From contig MGTY01000009.1 of assembly GCA_001799695.1 (NCBI GenBank), positions 837-64,836 of the forward strand: DNA of 64,000 nucleotides, given 5' to 3'. Origin of the DNA: Elusimicrobia bacterium GWA2_69_24. GTDB lineage: Bacteria; Elusimicrobiota; Elusimicrobia; UBA1565. Position numbers and translations under genes: made by a program. The notes below the pieces were generated by a model. The model was not told where the DNA came from. It did not search any database and was given only the letters and a program-made list of their open reading frames with translations. Of the stretch, positions 38,182 through 47,620 are shown piece by piece. How positions within the stretch are numbered: position 1 is the stretch's first letter; each line of letters opens with the position of its first letter.

Positions 38182-38217
38182 GAGGGCCCGCCGGAATTGC
38201 TATAATCCTGGACCGCC

Positions 38218-39000
38218 ATGCAGGAACCGGTCCGCGAACCCTTCGCCGCCCCCGTACCCGTCGACACGCAGCGCTCCATCGACGAGGCCCGCGCCGTCCT
38301 GGCCGAGTCCCTGCGTTCGCATCGCCGCATCTCGCCCCGGCTCTTGCCGCGGGAAGCCCTGGGCGAAAGGCCCGAGGTCTGGAGCGCGCGCCTGTCTTTG
38401 CTGGGCGCCCTGCTGGCCGCTCCGGCGGCCGCGGCGCTGCTGCTCGCGGCGGTCCGCGCCGGGTCCTGGGTGCACGGGGCCAGCTTCGCGGTCTACGGCA
38501 TCGGGATGGCGGCCATGTTCCTGGCCAGCGCGTTGTTCCACCGCCGGGCGGGACACGAACGGACCACGCTCAAGAACCTGGACTACTGCGCGATCGCCCT
38601 GATGATCGCGGGCACGATCACCCCCTACTGCGCCATCGCTCTGGGGACCCCCTTCGGCTACTCCGCGTTGGCCGGCGTCTGGCTGGCCGCTCTGGCCGCG
38701 ATCACCCTCCGTCTTTCCCGTCCCGAACTGCCCAAATGGGTGTTCATATCCCTCTACCTGGTCATGGGCTGGCTCGGGGGCCTTACCGTCCTCCCCAGCG
38801 CCGCCCGGCTGGGCTGGGACGGGACCGCGCTCACGCTCCTGGGCGGGGTCATCTACACGCTGGGGACGGTCGCTTGCAACCGCAACGAAGACGACGTCGA
38901 GCCTCCGGGGTTCGGGGCGCACGAGGTCTGGCACCTGTGCATACTCGCCGGGGCGGCCAGCCATTTCCTCGTGATCCATTCGCACCTGCTTCCCGGCTGA
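38218..39000 (+). CDS. Hemolysin III / PAQR family membrane protein
   Basis: SALFHRRAGHERTTLKNLDYCAIALMIAGTITPYC; GAHEVWHLCILAGAASHF. Confidence 0.85.
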   Translation: MQEPVREPFAAPVPVDTQRSIDEARAVLAESLRSHRRISPRLLPREALGERPEVWSARLSLLGALLAAPAAAALLLAAVRAGSWVHGASFAVYGIGMAAMFLASALFHRRAGHERTTLKNLDYCAIALMIAGTITPYCAIALGTPFGYSALAGVWLAALAAITLRLSRPELPKWVFISLYLVMGWLGGLTVLPSAARLGWDGTALTLLGGVIYTLGTVACNRNEDDVEPPGFGAHEVWHLCILAGAASHFLVIHSHLLPG

Positions 39001-39055
39001 CCCTCCTCCTCCCCCGTCCCGGCCGTCACAATGATATCATTGGGTCCTGTCCCCG

Positions 39056-40735
39056 ATGATGCGCCTGGCTGCGGCCGTGCTCCTGGGAACGCTCCTGCTG
39101 CTCGGGGGGGGGGGCGCCTCGTGCGGCGAGGGAGTCTCCAACGACCTGCGTTATTGGTATCTCGACATCTATGAGCCTTTGTTCCGGGTCGAGGCTGACC
39201 CCGCGCCGGCGTTCCTGGTCAACGCGCGCCCGGGCTCCCGGGAGTTCCGGGTCCCCAAGGCCAAGCCCGTCGGCGGGTACCGGGTCTTCCTGGTCGGCGG
39301 CTCCGTGGCCAATCGTTTCGAGAGCGGTACTCCGCAAGGCGGGGACTCCTCCTTGGCCAAGCGCCTGGAGAGGGCCCTGCCGGGGAAAAGGGTCGAACTC
39401 ATCAACTGCGGCATGAACGGCTATGACAGCTACCGGGATTCCCTGGTCTTCGACCAGGTGCTCGACGAGGAACCGGACCTCATCGTGCTCATGAGCGGCA
39501 ACAACGATTTCTCCGGCTCCGCGGGGCCTCCGCCCCTCAAGGTCCGGGCCGGCCTGCGCATCCGCGAGCTCCTGGGCGGGAAGACGCATCTGGAGCGCGG
39601 GCCGGTCCCGGACGACCCGCCGCGAACTCTGGAGGAGTACCGGGGCCAGTTCGCCGGGAACCTCCTGGCCATGGCTCGGGCGGCCAAGACCGCCAAGGTC
39701 CCTCTGGTGCTGTGCACGCTCCCCCGTCGTCTGGGCCAGCCCCCTTCAGGCCCGCTCCTGCTCTGGAAGCGTTCCTTCTTCGACGCCTGGCTCGCCTGGG
39801 AGAAGCGGGATTTTGCGGCGGCGGAAGTCGGATTCACGGCCCATCTCAAGACCGCGCCGGACGACTACATGGCGCGCTATTACGGCGGCCGCTGCCGCGA
39901 GGCCCAGGGTGACCGCGCAGGGGCGCTGGAGTCCTACCGCGACGCGCTCATGCCGGACGTGAACCGGGTCATCCGGCAGGCCGCGCGGGAGGAGGGGGTC
40001 CTCCTGGCGGACCTCGAGGCCGTCTTCCTCCAGGCCGCCGGGGGGCCGCGTCTGGAGCGGCAGTTCTCCGATACGGTGCATTGGCTCCGGGGCATGGACC
40101 CGCTGGTCGCCGACACGATCGCCCGGGCCGTGCGTAAGGAGAACATTCTCTTGCACGGTCCCGGCCGGTCGATAGCGGCAGGGGCCGTGCGTCCCGGAGC
40201 GGCGGCGCCGAAGCCCGCAGCGCTGGAATTGAAAGCGGAGGACTCCTTCGAGTCCCGGCTCCTCTCCGCTTTCTGGGAGGCGTGCTTCGGCGCCCTGGGG
40301 CAGGCCGAGGACCGGCTCCGTCCCAGCGAAGCCGCCGTTTGGATGCTGGAATCCCTCTGGACGGAGCAGTCGTCCCGCATGGAACGCCTCGCGGCGGAGA
40401 AGGAGTCTTTGCGCGCCCGCTATCTCCGGAACCCCTCCCACGTCGGGGGGAAAGAGGACTTCGAGCGCCTCTGGCGCGCCGGCCAGTCTCCCCTGGCAGA
40501 AGCCGCGGCCCGGACCGGGCGGGTGGAGGGGGGGCTTCGGATATTCCGGGATGCCTTGGCCGCCCAGCCGGAGTCCCCGGACGCCCGGCTCCGCCTCGCG
40601 GTCTGGCAGGCGCGTTCCGGCCGCAAGGCGGAGGCGCGGGAGTCTTTCGCCAAGCTCGCCTCCTGGAGCACCAAGCTCCCGGAGGCGGCCTGGTACCGCG
40701 CCGCCCTCTCCGTTCCGGGGGGGGATCCGCGATGA
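39056..40735 (+). CDS. SGNH-hydrolase fold lipoprotein-like protein (paralog 2)
   Basis: VFLVGGSVANRF; CGMNGYDSYRDSL; LIVLMSGNNDF; DTVHW. Confidence 0.7.
   Translation: MMRLAAAVLLGTLLLLGGGGASCGEGVSNDLRYWYLDIYEPLFRVEADPAPAFLVNARPGSREFRVPKAKPVGGYRVFLVGGSVANRFESGTPQGGDSSLAKRLERALPGKRVELINCGMNGYDSYRDSLVFDQVLDEEPDLIVLMSGNNDFSGSAGPPPLKVRAGLRIRELLGGKTHLERGPVPDDPPRTLEEYRGQFAGNLLAMARAAKTAKVPLVLCTLPRRLGQPPSGPLLLWKRSFFDAWLAWEKRDFAAAEVGFTAHLKTAPDDYMARYYGGRCREAQGDRAGALESYRDALMPDVNRVIRQAAREEGVLLADLEAVFLQAAGGPRLERQFSDTVHWLRGMDPLVADTIARAVRKENILLHGPGRSIAAGAVRPGAAAPKPAALELKAEDSFESRLLSAFWEACFGALGQAEDRLRPSEAAVWMLESLWTEQSSRMERLAAEKESLRARYLRNPSHVGGKEDFERLWRAGQSPLAEAAARTGRVEGGLRIFRDALAAQPESPDARLRLAVWQARSGRKAEARESFAKLASWSTKLPEAAWYRAALSVPGGDPR
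40126..40186 (+). repeat. 61-bp palindromic element, copy C (followed by partial gtgcgtcc)
   Basis: ggccgtgcgtaaggagaacattctcttgcacggtcccggccggtcgatagcggcaggggcc. Confidence 0.88.
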
Positions 40736-41439
40736 AGCTTTCCGTGGTGATCCCCTGCTACAACGAGGCCCCGAACCTGCCCGCCCTGGTCGCGGGCTAC
40801 GCCGTCGTGGCCGCGCGGACCGACCTCGAGCTCATCCTGGTCGACAACGGCTCCACCGACGACACTCCCGCGGTGCTGGCCGCGCTCCTGAAGGAGCCCC
40901 GGTACTCGTTCGCGCGCTCCCTGCGGGTCGAGAGGAACGTGGGCTACGGTCACGGCATCCGCGCCGGCCTCGCCGAGTGCCGCGGGGAAGCCTCGGCGTT
41001 CAGCCACGCGGACATGCAGTGCCGGCCCGAGGATGTGCTGCGCGGCTTCGAACTCTACGGGAAATCGGGGCCGGGGACCGTCCTGGTGAAGGGACGCCGG
41101 ACGAACCGGGAGGGCCTGGAGCGGTTCCTGTCCGCGGGCTACAGCGGCTTGGCTTGCGCGGCGCTCGGCATCCCGGCCGCCGACGTGAACGGCCAGCCCA
41201 AGATCTTCCCGAGGTCCCTGGCGGCGCTTTTGGCCGGGGGGCCGGACGATTTCGCGCTCGACCTCTACGTGCTCTACCGCGCCGCGCGCGCGGGCCTGCG
41301 CGTGGTCGAGTTCGACGTTGCCTTCGAACCTCGCCTGCACGGGGAGTCCAAGTGGGCGTTCAACGCGCGCGCCAAGCTCCGGGGCATCCTGCGCTTCTTC
41401 CGGCAGATCGTGCGCATCCGGCTGGGGGGCTACGGTTGA
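40732..41439 (+). CDS. Family 2 glycosyltransferase
   Basis: LSVVIPCYNEAPNLPALVAGY...ILVDNGSTDDTPAVL. Confidence 0.9.
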   Translation: MKLSVVIPCYNEAPNLPALVAGYAVVAARTDLELILVDNGSTDDTPAVLAALLKEPRYSFARSLRVERNVGYGHGIRAGLAECRGEASAFSHADMQCRPEDVLRGFELYGKSGPGTVLVKGRRTNREGLERFLSAGYSGLACAALGIPAADVNGQPKIFPRSLAALLAGGPDDFALDLYVLYRAARAGLRVVEFDVAFEPRLHGESKWAFNARAKLRGILRFFRQIVRIRLGGYG

Positions 41440-43937
41440 TCGCCCTGCACTATTGGGTCGTCGCCGCCTCTCTCCTCGCGCTGTTCGCGCTCGTCGCCGG
41501 GGCCGTCCTGCTGGGTCGGGATCTGGCCGCGCCTTTCCGGGGGCTGCGCCCCGCGACCTGGGGCCTGCTCCTGCTGCTGCTCGGCGCGCACGCCCTCTTC
41601 GTCAAGCCGGGACTGCCCCACGCCCTATGGCACGAACAGCACGCGGTCGAGTTCGTCACGGGGGTGGACGCACCCCTCGGCTTCGGCGGCCTGGAGTCCA
41701 TGCACGGGCCGGTGTACACTCAGGTCATGAAGGGCGCCGCCGCGCTCGTGGGCCGGCCGTTTTCGGTGTCCTTGCCCTCGCTCAACTACCTGTTCTCCCT
41801 GGCCGCGGCCCTGCTCTTCTTCCTCTGCATCTACGCATTGTCCCGGCAGGAGCGCCTGGCGTGGGTTGCGCTCGGGATGCTCCTCTTCCTCCCCATCCGG
41901 CTGCGGCTCTCGACGACGGAAGATATGTTCGTCCTGGTCGAGCTCTTCTCGCTGGCGGCCCTGCTGTGCTTCACCGTGGCCATCCAACGGCGCCGGCCCC
42001 CGGTCTTCGCGCTGGGAGTGCTGTCTCTGTGGGCGCTCATGCACCTGCGCGCCGAGATGATGCTCCTGGCTCCGCTCCTGGCCGCCTGGGGGTTCTCGCT
42101 GTACCGTGAGGAACTTCCCCCCGGCTTCTTCCGGGCGCGCTGGGTCCTGGGCAGCGTCGTCGGAGCGGCCCTGCTCTCGGCGCCCCGGGTCGCCGAGATC
42201 CTCCTCTGGCACGACCCGCGGATACAGCAGCTGGCGCCGCTGCAGCCGCTGCGGCTGATCGAGAGGCTGGGCTTCAGCGGGCTCAACGCCTTCTTCACCC
42301 CCGGCTTCACCCCGGTGCTCCTTCCGGTGCTTTTCGCGGTGGGGCTGGTCCTCCTCGCCCTGCGGCACCGCCGGGCTTTCTGGTTCGCGGCGGGGTCCCT
42401 GTTCGTCCTCACCGTGTTCTATGCCCAGCACCTCAGCTGCATTTCCCTCAAGGTGCGCACGGCGCTGGCCTCGCAGTTCCTCTTCGTGGGCGTGGCGGCC
42501 TTCGGCTTCCATGACTCGGCGGGAAGGCTCGGCCGCCGGGGCTTCGCCGGGTCCTGCGTCCTGCTGGCGTGCCTGCTTGCGGCCGCCCCGTATGCCTTCC
42601 GCGGTTTCCTGCGGACCCTGTACACCAGCCAGCAGGAGCACCGTCTCCTGGCGCGGGCCGCCGCGATTCTCCCCAAGGGGGCGGTAGTCGTCTACCTGTC
42701 GGAGGAAGACGACGAAGGGCTCCATCAGAACCGGTTCTATCAGCGCGAACTGCTCGCGCGGGAGGGGGGGCCGGGCAAGAGCTTCGTCCTGCTCGGGGTC
42801 CGGAGGTTCTTCGGGCTGCTGGGCGAGATGAAGCCCGACGGGGTCTACTTCTATTCCGGCGCGCTTTGCGTCTCCGTGCCCTGGCTGGGGGACAATCCGG
42901 GCCGGGACCAGGGCAAGCTCCCAGGCTACGTGCATCCCCTGTGTCGGCGCATGGGTGGAGCCTTCGTCTTGGAGCCGGTCCTGGAGACCGAGTTGACCGG
43001 CCCCAGCCTGAGCTGGGACGCGCTCGAGGGGGAACGGCGGACCGCGGGGCTCTATCGCATCCGGGGCGGGCGTCCGCCGCAGGGGAAGATTTCGCCGCCG
43101 GAGCCGGGAGCCTGGGAGTCTTCGACCTGGATCCGCGTCGCGAGCGAGGCGAAGGACGCCGGCCAGCGGGCCTGGGCCCTGCAGGCACTGGCCCGCGCGG
43201 AGAGCGGCGCTTCGTCCGAGGACGCCGGCCACATCCGGCGGCTGCGGGAGGAACTCGCGGAACTCTCCCGAGGCCGGAGCGCCCCGGCGCCCGGGCCTCC
43301 TCAGGAGAAGCCTTTCCTGTCCAGCTCCCCCGTGGAAAAGGGTCCCGAGGCGGGGGGCTCCGTCTGGATGAGCCCGGTGGTCAAGCAGAGGCTGCAGAAG
43401 GCTCTGGACCTCTTCCGGCGCGGGAAGGAAGCCGAGGGTTTCGCGGCGTATCGCGGGATCGTGCGGGTTTCCGAGCCCGAGACCAACTGGCCGGTGGAAG
43501 TCTATTGCCGCTCCCAGGCGGAGGCCTGCGCTCCCCTACAGCGCGCCTTCGACCAGCTCAAGCGTTTCAACGACGAGGGTATCGCGTTCTTCCAGGCCGG
43601 GAAGAAGGACGCCGCGCGGGAGCGCTTCGCCGCGGCCCTGGCCCTGGACCCCTCCGACGTCGACTCCCTGCTCAACGCCGCGAACGCGGCGGCGGAGGCG
43701 AAGGGGGACCTCTCCGGGGCCCTGGGGCTCCTGGACCGCGTCGTCCGGCTGCGGCCCGCCAAGCCCGGCATGCTTCCGGCGGCGCTCAATTCCCGGGCCG
43801 CGGTCCTCTCGGAACTGAAAAGGGTTCCCGAGGCGCAGGCGGACCTGCGTGAAGCCCTGCGCCTCGCGCCCAAGGACTGGCCTCTGCGCGAGGAGACCGA
43901 GAAGGAACTGCGCCGCCTGAGCGGCGGAGCGCGATGA
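41436..43937 (+). CDS. GT39-like membrane protein with C-terminal TPR
   Basis: Multiple TM; TPR C-terminus FNDEGIAFFQAGKKDAARERFAAALALDP. Confidence 0.65.
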   Translation: MIALHYWVVAASLLALFALVAGAVLLGRDLAAPFRGLRPATWGLLLLLLGAHALFVKPGLPHALWHEQHAVEFVTGVDAPLGFGGLESMHGPVYTQVMKGAAALVGRPFSVSLPSLNYLFSLAAALLFFLCIYALSRQERLAWVALGMLLFLPIRLRLSTTEDMFVLVELFSLAALLCFTVAIQRRRPPVFALGVLSLWALMHLRAEMMLLAPLLAAWGFSLYREELPPGFFRARWVLGSVVGAALLSAPRVAEILLWHDPRIQQLAPLQPLRLIERLGFSGLNAFFTPGFTPVLLPVLFAVGLVLLALRHRRAFWFAAGSLFVLTVFYAQHLSCISLKVRTALASQFLFVGVAAFGFHDSAGRLGRRGFAGSCVLLACLLAAAPYAFRGFLRTLYTSQQEHRLLARAAAILPKGAVVVYLSEEDDEGLHQNRFYQRELLAREGGPGKSFVLLGVRRFFGLLGEMKPDGVYFYSGALCVSVPWLGDNPGRDQGKLPGYVHPLCRRMGGAFVLEPVLETELTGPSLSWDALEGERRTAGLYRIRGGRPPQGKISPPEPGAWESSTWIRVASEAKDAGQRAWALQALARAESGASSEDAGHIRRLREELAELSRGRSAPAPGPPQEKPFLSSSPVEKGPEAGGSVWMSPVVKQRLQKALDLFRRGKEAEGFAAYRGIVRVSEPETNWPVEVYCRSQAEACAPLQRAFDQLKRFNDEGIAFFQAGKKDAARERFAAALALDPSDVDSLLNAANAAAEAKGDLSGALGLLDRVVRLRPAKPGMLPAALNSRAAVLSELKRVPEAQADLREALRLAPKDWPLREETEKELRRLSGGAR

Positions 43938-45661
43938 GCCCCGTGCTCTCGCTGCTCCTCTTCGTCCTGCTGGGCCCGGTCCCCGCCGCCGCGGCGGCGG
44001 AAGCCGAGGCGGTCCAGTTCGAGCAGATATATCTCTCCCCGATCGCGGATTTCTTCGCGGCCGTCCAAGGTCCCGACGGGAGCCCGGCTTCCGCGATCCA
44101 GCGCGTGGGAGCCCGGCCGCAGCCCGCGCTCCGGGACGGGAAGAGCGCCCGGACGCTCCGGATATTCGTGGTCGGCGGGTCCGTGGCCCAGGTGTTCGAC
44201 GAACGGGAACTGGAAAGATCCCTGAGGTCCGTCCTGCCCGGCTACGCCTTCGAGATCGTCGACTGCGGGGTCAGCTCCTACGACAGCTACCGGGACCTGC
44301 TCACCGTGAAGGAAGTGCTGTCCCATCACCCCGACCTCATCATCGTGATGAGCGGGGTCAACGAGGCGGGCCATCCGGGCTTGGACTCCATGCGCAGCCC
44401 CCGGCGGGCCCTGCGCGTGCTGGGGAAGGGACTTCTGGCCGGGCGTCCCCTGCGGGCGCTCCGCCTGATCCTGCCCGACCTGAAAGCCCCCCGCGGGCCC
44501 GAGCGCATCGCGGCCGATTTCGAGGCGTCTTTGCGCGCGATGGCCCGGGCGGCCAAGGAGCGGAAGGTCCCGATGCTGTTCTGCACGCTCCCCTGGAACA
44601 TGAGGGACATGCCGCCCCGCGGTTCCCTGCCCCTGCAGGACCCCGCGTTCTTCAAGGCCTGGCGCCATTTCGAGCGACGGGAATTTCGGAAGGCCGCCGC
44701 GGGGTTCCGCGGCTGTCTGGGCGCCCCGGCGGGGACGGACGGATCCGAGCGCAGAAGGCGGGAGGCTTTCGCGCACTACTATCTGGCCCGGAGCCTCGAC
44801 GCTCTGGGCATCCCGGCCGCGGCGCGGTCCCACTATCTGGCGGCGCTCGACTCCCAGACCCCGCCCATGCCGCGTCTGAACCGGCTCATCCGGAGGGTGA
44901 GCGGGGAGGAGGGCGCGGCGCTGGCTGATCTGGAGCGGGCCTTCTCGGAAGCGAGCCCCAAGGGGCTGGTGGGCTTCACGCTCTTCGAAGACGACATGCA
45001 TTGGGACCGGGCCGCTGACCCTCTGGTCGCGGCCGTCATCACGGACGCGGCCGCTGGAGCGTCGCGGTGGAACGCCGGGCGGTCTCTGGCGCCCGTGGAA
45101 GCCTGGGATGCCGGGAAGCTGAAGGAGCAGGTTCCCGACAAGTGGCGGCTGCGGGAGGCCGACCCGAAGCAGAGGGCCTGGACCGTGTTCACGATCCGCG
45201 CCTGGGACAGCCAGCTGGCGCGCGAGGCGCGCCTCTCGGAACGGGTCGTGGCCCTGATGCGCGAGGTGTACCGCTGCGAGCCCGGCCTGCTCAAGGATCC
45301 CGCGGGCATGAAGCGCTGGCTCAAGGAGAAGCTGGCCGGGAACGTATGGAGCGCCGACGCGGCCGCCACGCTCGACGAGTGGTGGCCCGCGATGCTGGGG
45401 CATATCGGCGAGATGCTGCTGCGCGAGGGCAAGCCCCAGGAGTCCCTAGCCCTGTTCGACCAAGCCCTGGCCCTGGACCCGCAGCGGAGCTTTCTGCGCC
45501 TGCGCCGCGCCGTGGCCCTGGCTGCGATGGGGAAGCGCGACGAGGCCCGGGAAGCGCTCGAGCTCCTGCGTCCGGAAACCCCGAAGTTCCCCGAGCTCGA
45601 GTCCTACCTGGCCGAATTCACCGGGAATCAGGGAACTGCGCCCGGGCACAGCCGTCAGTGA
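43934..45661 (+). CDS. SGNH-hydrolase fold protein (paralog 3)
   Basis: LRIFVVGGSVAQVFDERELE; CGVSSYDSYRD; LIIVMSGVNEAG; DDMHW. Confidence 0.7.
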   Translation: MSPVLSLLLFVLLGPVPAAAAAEAEAVQFEQIYLSPIADFFAAVQGPDGSPASAIQRVGARPQPALRDGKSARTLRIFVVGGSVAQVFDERELERSLRSVLPGYAFEIVDCGVSSYDSYRDLLTVKEVLSHHPDLIIVMSGVNEAGHPGLDSMRSPRRALRVLGKGLLAGRPLRALRLILPDLKAPRGPERIAADFEASLRAMARAAKERKVPMLFCTLPWNMRDMPPRGSLPLQDPAFFKAWRHFERREFRKAAAGFRGCLGAPAGTDGSERRRREAFAHYYLARSLDALGIPAAARSHYLAALDSQTPPMPRLNRLIRRVSGEEGAALADLERAFSEASPKGLVGFTLFEDDMHWDRAADPLVAAVITDAAAGASRWNAGRSLAPVEAWDAGKLKEQVPDKWRLREADPKQRAWTVFTIRAWDSQLAREARLSERVVALMREVYRCEPGLLKDPAGMKRWLKEKLAGNVWSADAAATLDEWWPAMLGHIGEMLLREGKPQESLALFDQALALDPQRSFLRLRRAVALAAMGKRDEAREALELLRPETPKFPELESYLAEFTGNQGTAPGHSRQ

Positions 45662-45676
45662 TCCCCTTCCGGCCGA

Positions 45677-47620
45677 TCAGGCTGGCGAGTCGTGGCGGGC
45701 GTTGAAGCGCAGGATGGCGTTGGCGGCTTCCTTGCGGACATCCTGGTCCTTGTCGTCCAGGGCCGCCTTGAGGGCGGCCGCGCTCCGCGCGTCCAGCCGG
45801 GGCAGTCCGCATAGGAAGCGCAGGGCGTTGCGCCGGACGCAGGCGTCCGGATCCTGGACCGCGCCGAGCAGGGCTGGGACCGCTTCCGAGGGCAGGGGAG
45901 TCATCTTCGCCAGGGCTAGGGCCGATTCCCGCCGGACCTGGGGGTCCTCGTCTTTCATCGCGGCGATCAGGGCTGCGGCGGCCCGGGGCGGGGGGGGCTG
46001 CATCTGGCCCAGGGTGTAGGAGCTTTCGCGGCGCACCTGGGCATCCGCATCCCCCAGGGCTTTGCTCAAGGCCGCGACGGCGGCTGGGGGCGGGGGCTTC
46101 ATGCGCGACAGGGCCAGGGCGCAGTTGCGGCGGGTCTGCGTGTCCGCGTCGCTTAGCCCCGCGGCCAGGGCTTTGGTCGCTTTGGGAGGGACGGGAGTCA
46201 TGTCGGCTAAAGCGATGGCGCTGTCCCGCCGGACCTGATGGTCCTCGTCGCGGAGCGCGGCGGCCAGGGGCTTTGCCGAGGACTCGGGGAGCGGCTTGAG
46301 GGCGCAGAGCGCCATGGCCACGTGCCGCCGGGTCTGGACGTCGGGGTCCTTGAGCGCGCCCAGCAGTCTTCGCAGTTCGGACGCTGCGGTCGCGCCGATC
46401 TTGGAGAGGGCCAGGGCGGCGTTGCGCCGGGTCTGGATGTCCGCGTCTTTCAGCGCCCGCGCCAGGGCCGGGGCGCAGCCCGCGGCCGCGGGGCCGAGGT
46501 CGCCCAGGGCGCGCGCGGCCTCCCGGCGGATCTGATGGTCCGAGTTGCGGAGCAGGACTTCCGCCAGTTCCTGGGGTGAGGACGCGGCCCCGCGGCCGGG
46601 AGCGCCCAGGGAGATGTGGGGGCTGCTCGGCAGGGTTCGAGTTTCGATAAGGCGCTTCTCCTCGGAGCTCAGCAGGTCTTGGAACTCGTCATGGCCGAAC
46701 ACCAGGAGGTATTTCTTGCGGATGCCCTTGCAGGTCGGGGCGAGGAATTCCCGGCAGGCGTAGCAGCGCTCGGGCACGAAATAATTGAGGAGCTCCTTCT
46801 GCTGCAGGAGGGGCAGGGTCTTGAGCTTCTCCAGGTTCCGGGCCCGGGTCGCTTCGGCGAAATTCGCGGGGTCGCGGTGGAACCCGTCCGAGAAGAGGCA
46901 GTAGCTGGCCGTGCAGGAGTTGCGGTGGATGATGGGGAACTCGGCCAGGCTGAGCCCTTCCCGGAGATAGGGCCGGACTTCCTTGAAGCGGACCATCGCG
47001 CCCGCGGGCTCGTGGATCTCCTGGTTGAAGAACACGTCGTGGTACAGGGGGAGGCCCATCTCGTCCACGCCCTGGAAATGCTGGTTCACGTAGCGCACCC
47101 AGCCCGGGAAATCCTGGTAGTTGAACTTGTTGAGCACGTGGGAGAGGTGCACGGGGATGCCGCGGTCCATGAGGTTGCGGATGCCGCCCACGGCCTGGCG
47201 GAACGAGCGCGTCCCGGTCAGCCGGTTGAACACCGCTTCCTTGTGGGAATGGAAGGAGACCAAAGCGCGGAAGAAGACTCCCTGGAAGCCGTCGAGGTAG
47301 GTCTTGGAGGCGAAGCGGAAGCCGTTGGTGTTGAGGGCCGCCTTGAGCCCCAGCCCGGACGCGAAGCGCAGCATCTCGGCGAGGTCCGGGTGGGTCGTGG
47401 GTTCGCCGCCCGTGAAGCAGACCACGCCGTAGCCCTGCCTGCGGATGTCGGAGATCTGCTTTTTCACGGTCGCCAGGTCGGAGACCCGTCCCGTGCCGCG
47501 CAGGCTGGGCGAGGCGAAGCAGAACACGCAGTCGGCGTTGCAGCGCTCGGTGATGTCGAGCGTGTACCAGGGCTGGGGCGGAGGGATCTCCGCCGGGGGC
47601 TGGTTCTCAGTGGAGGACAT
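45677..47620 (-). CDS. Radical SAM protein fused to HEAT (PBS-lyase-like) repeats
   Basis: ITERCNADCVFCFASP; FTGGEPTTHP; many ALxDxDxQVRRxxAxAL repeats. Confidence 0.9.
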   Translation of the reverse strand: MSSTENQPPAEIPPPQPWYTLDITERCNADCVFCFASPSLRGTGRVSDLATVKKQISDIRRQGYGVVCFTGGEPTTHPDLAEMLRFASGLGLKAALNTNGFRFASKTYLDGFQGVFFRALVSFHSHKEAVFNRLTGTRSFRQAVGGIRNLMDRGIPVHLSHVLNKFNYQDFPGWVRYVNQHFQGVDEMGLPLYHDVFFNQEIHEPAGAMVRFKEVRPYLREGLSLAEFPIIHRNSCTASYCLFSDGFHRDPANFAEATRARNLEKLKTLPLLQQKELLNYFVPERCYACREFLAPTCKGIRKKYLLVFGHDEFQDLLSSEEKRLIETRTLPSSPHISLGAPGRGAASSPQELAEVLLRNSDHQIRREAARALGDLGPAAAGCAPALARALKDADIQTRRNAALALSKIGATAASELRRLLGALKDPDVQTRRHVAMALCALKPLPESSAKPLAAALRDEDHQVRRDSAIALADMTPVPPKATKALAAGLSDADTQTRRNCALALSRMKPPPPAAVAALSKALGDADAQVRRESSYTLGQMQPPPPRAAAALIAAMKDEDPQVRRESALALAKMTPLPSEAVPALLGAVQDPDACVRRNALRFLCGLPRLDARSAAALKAALDDKDQDVRKEAANAILRFNARHDSPA

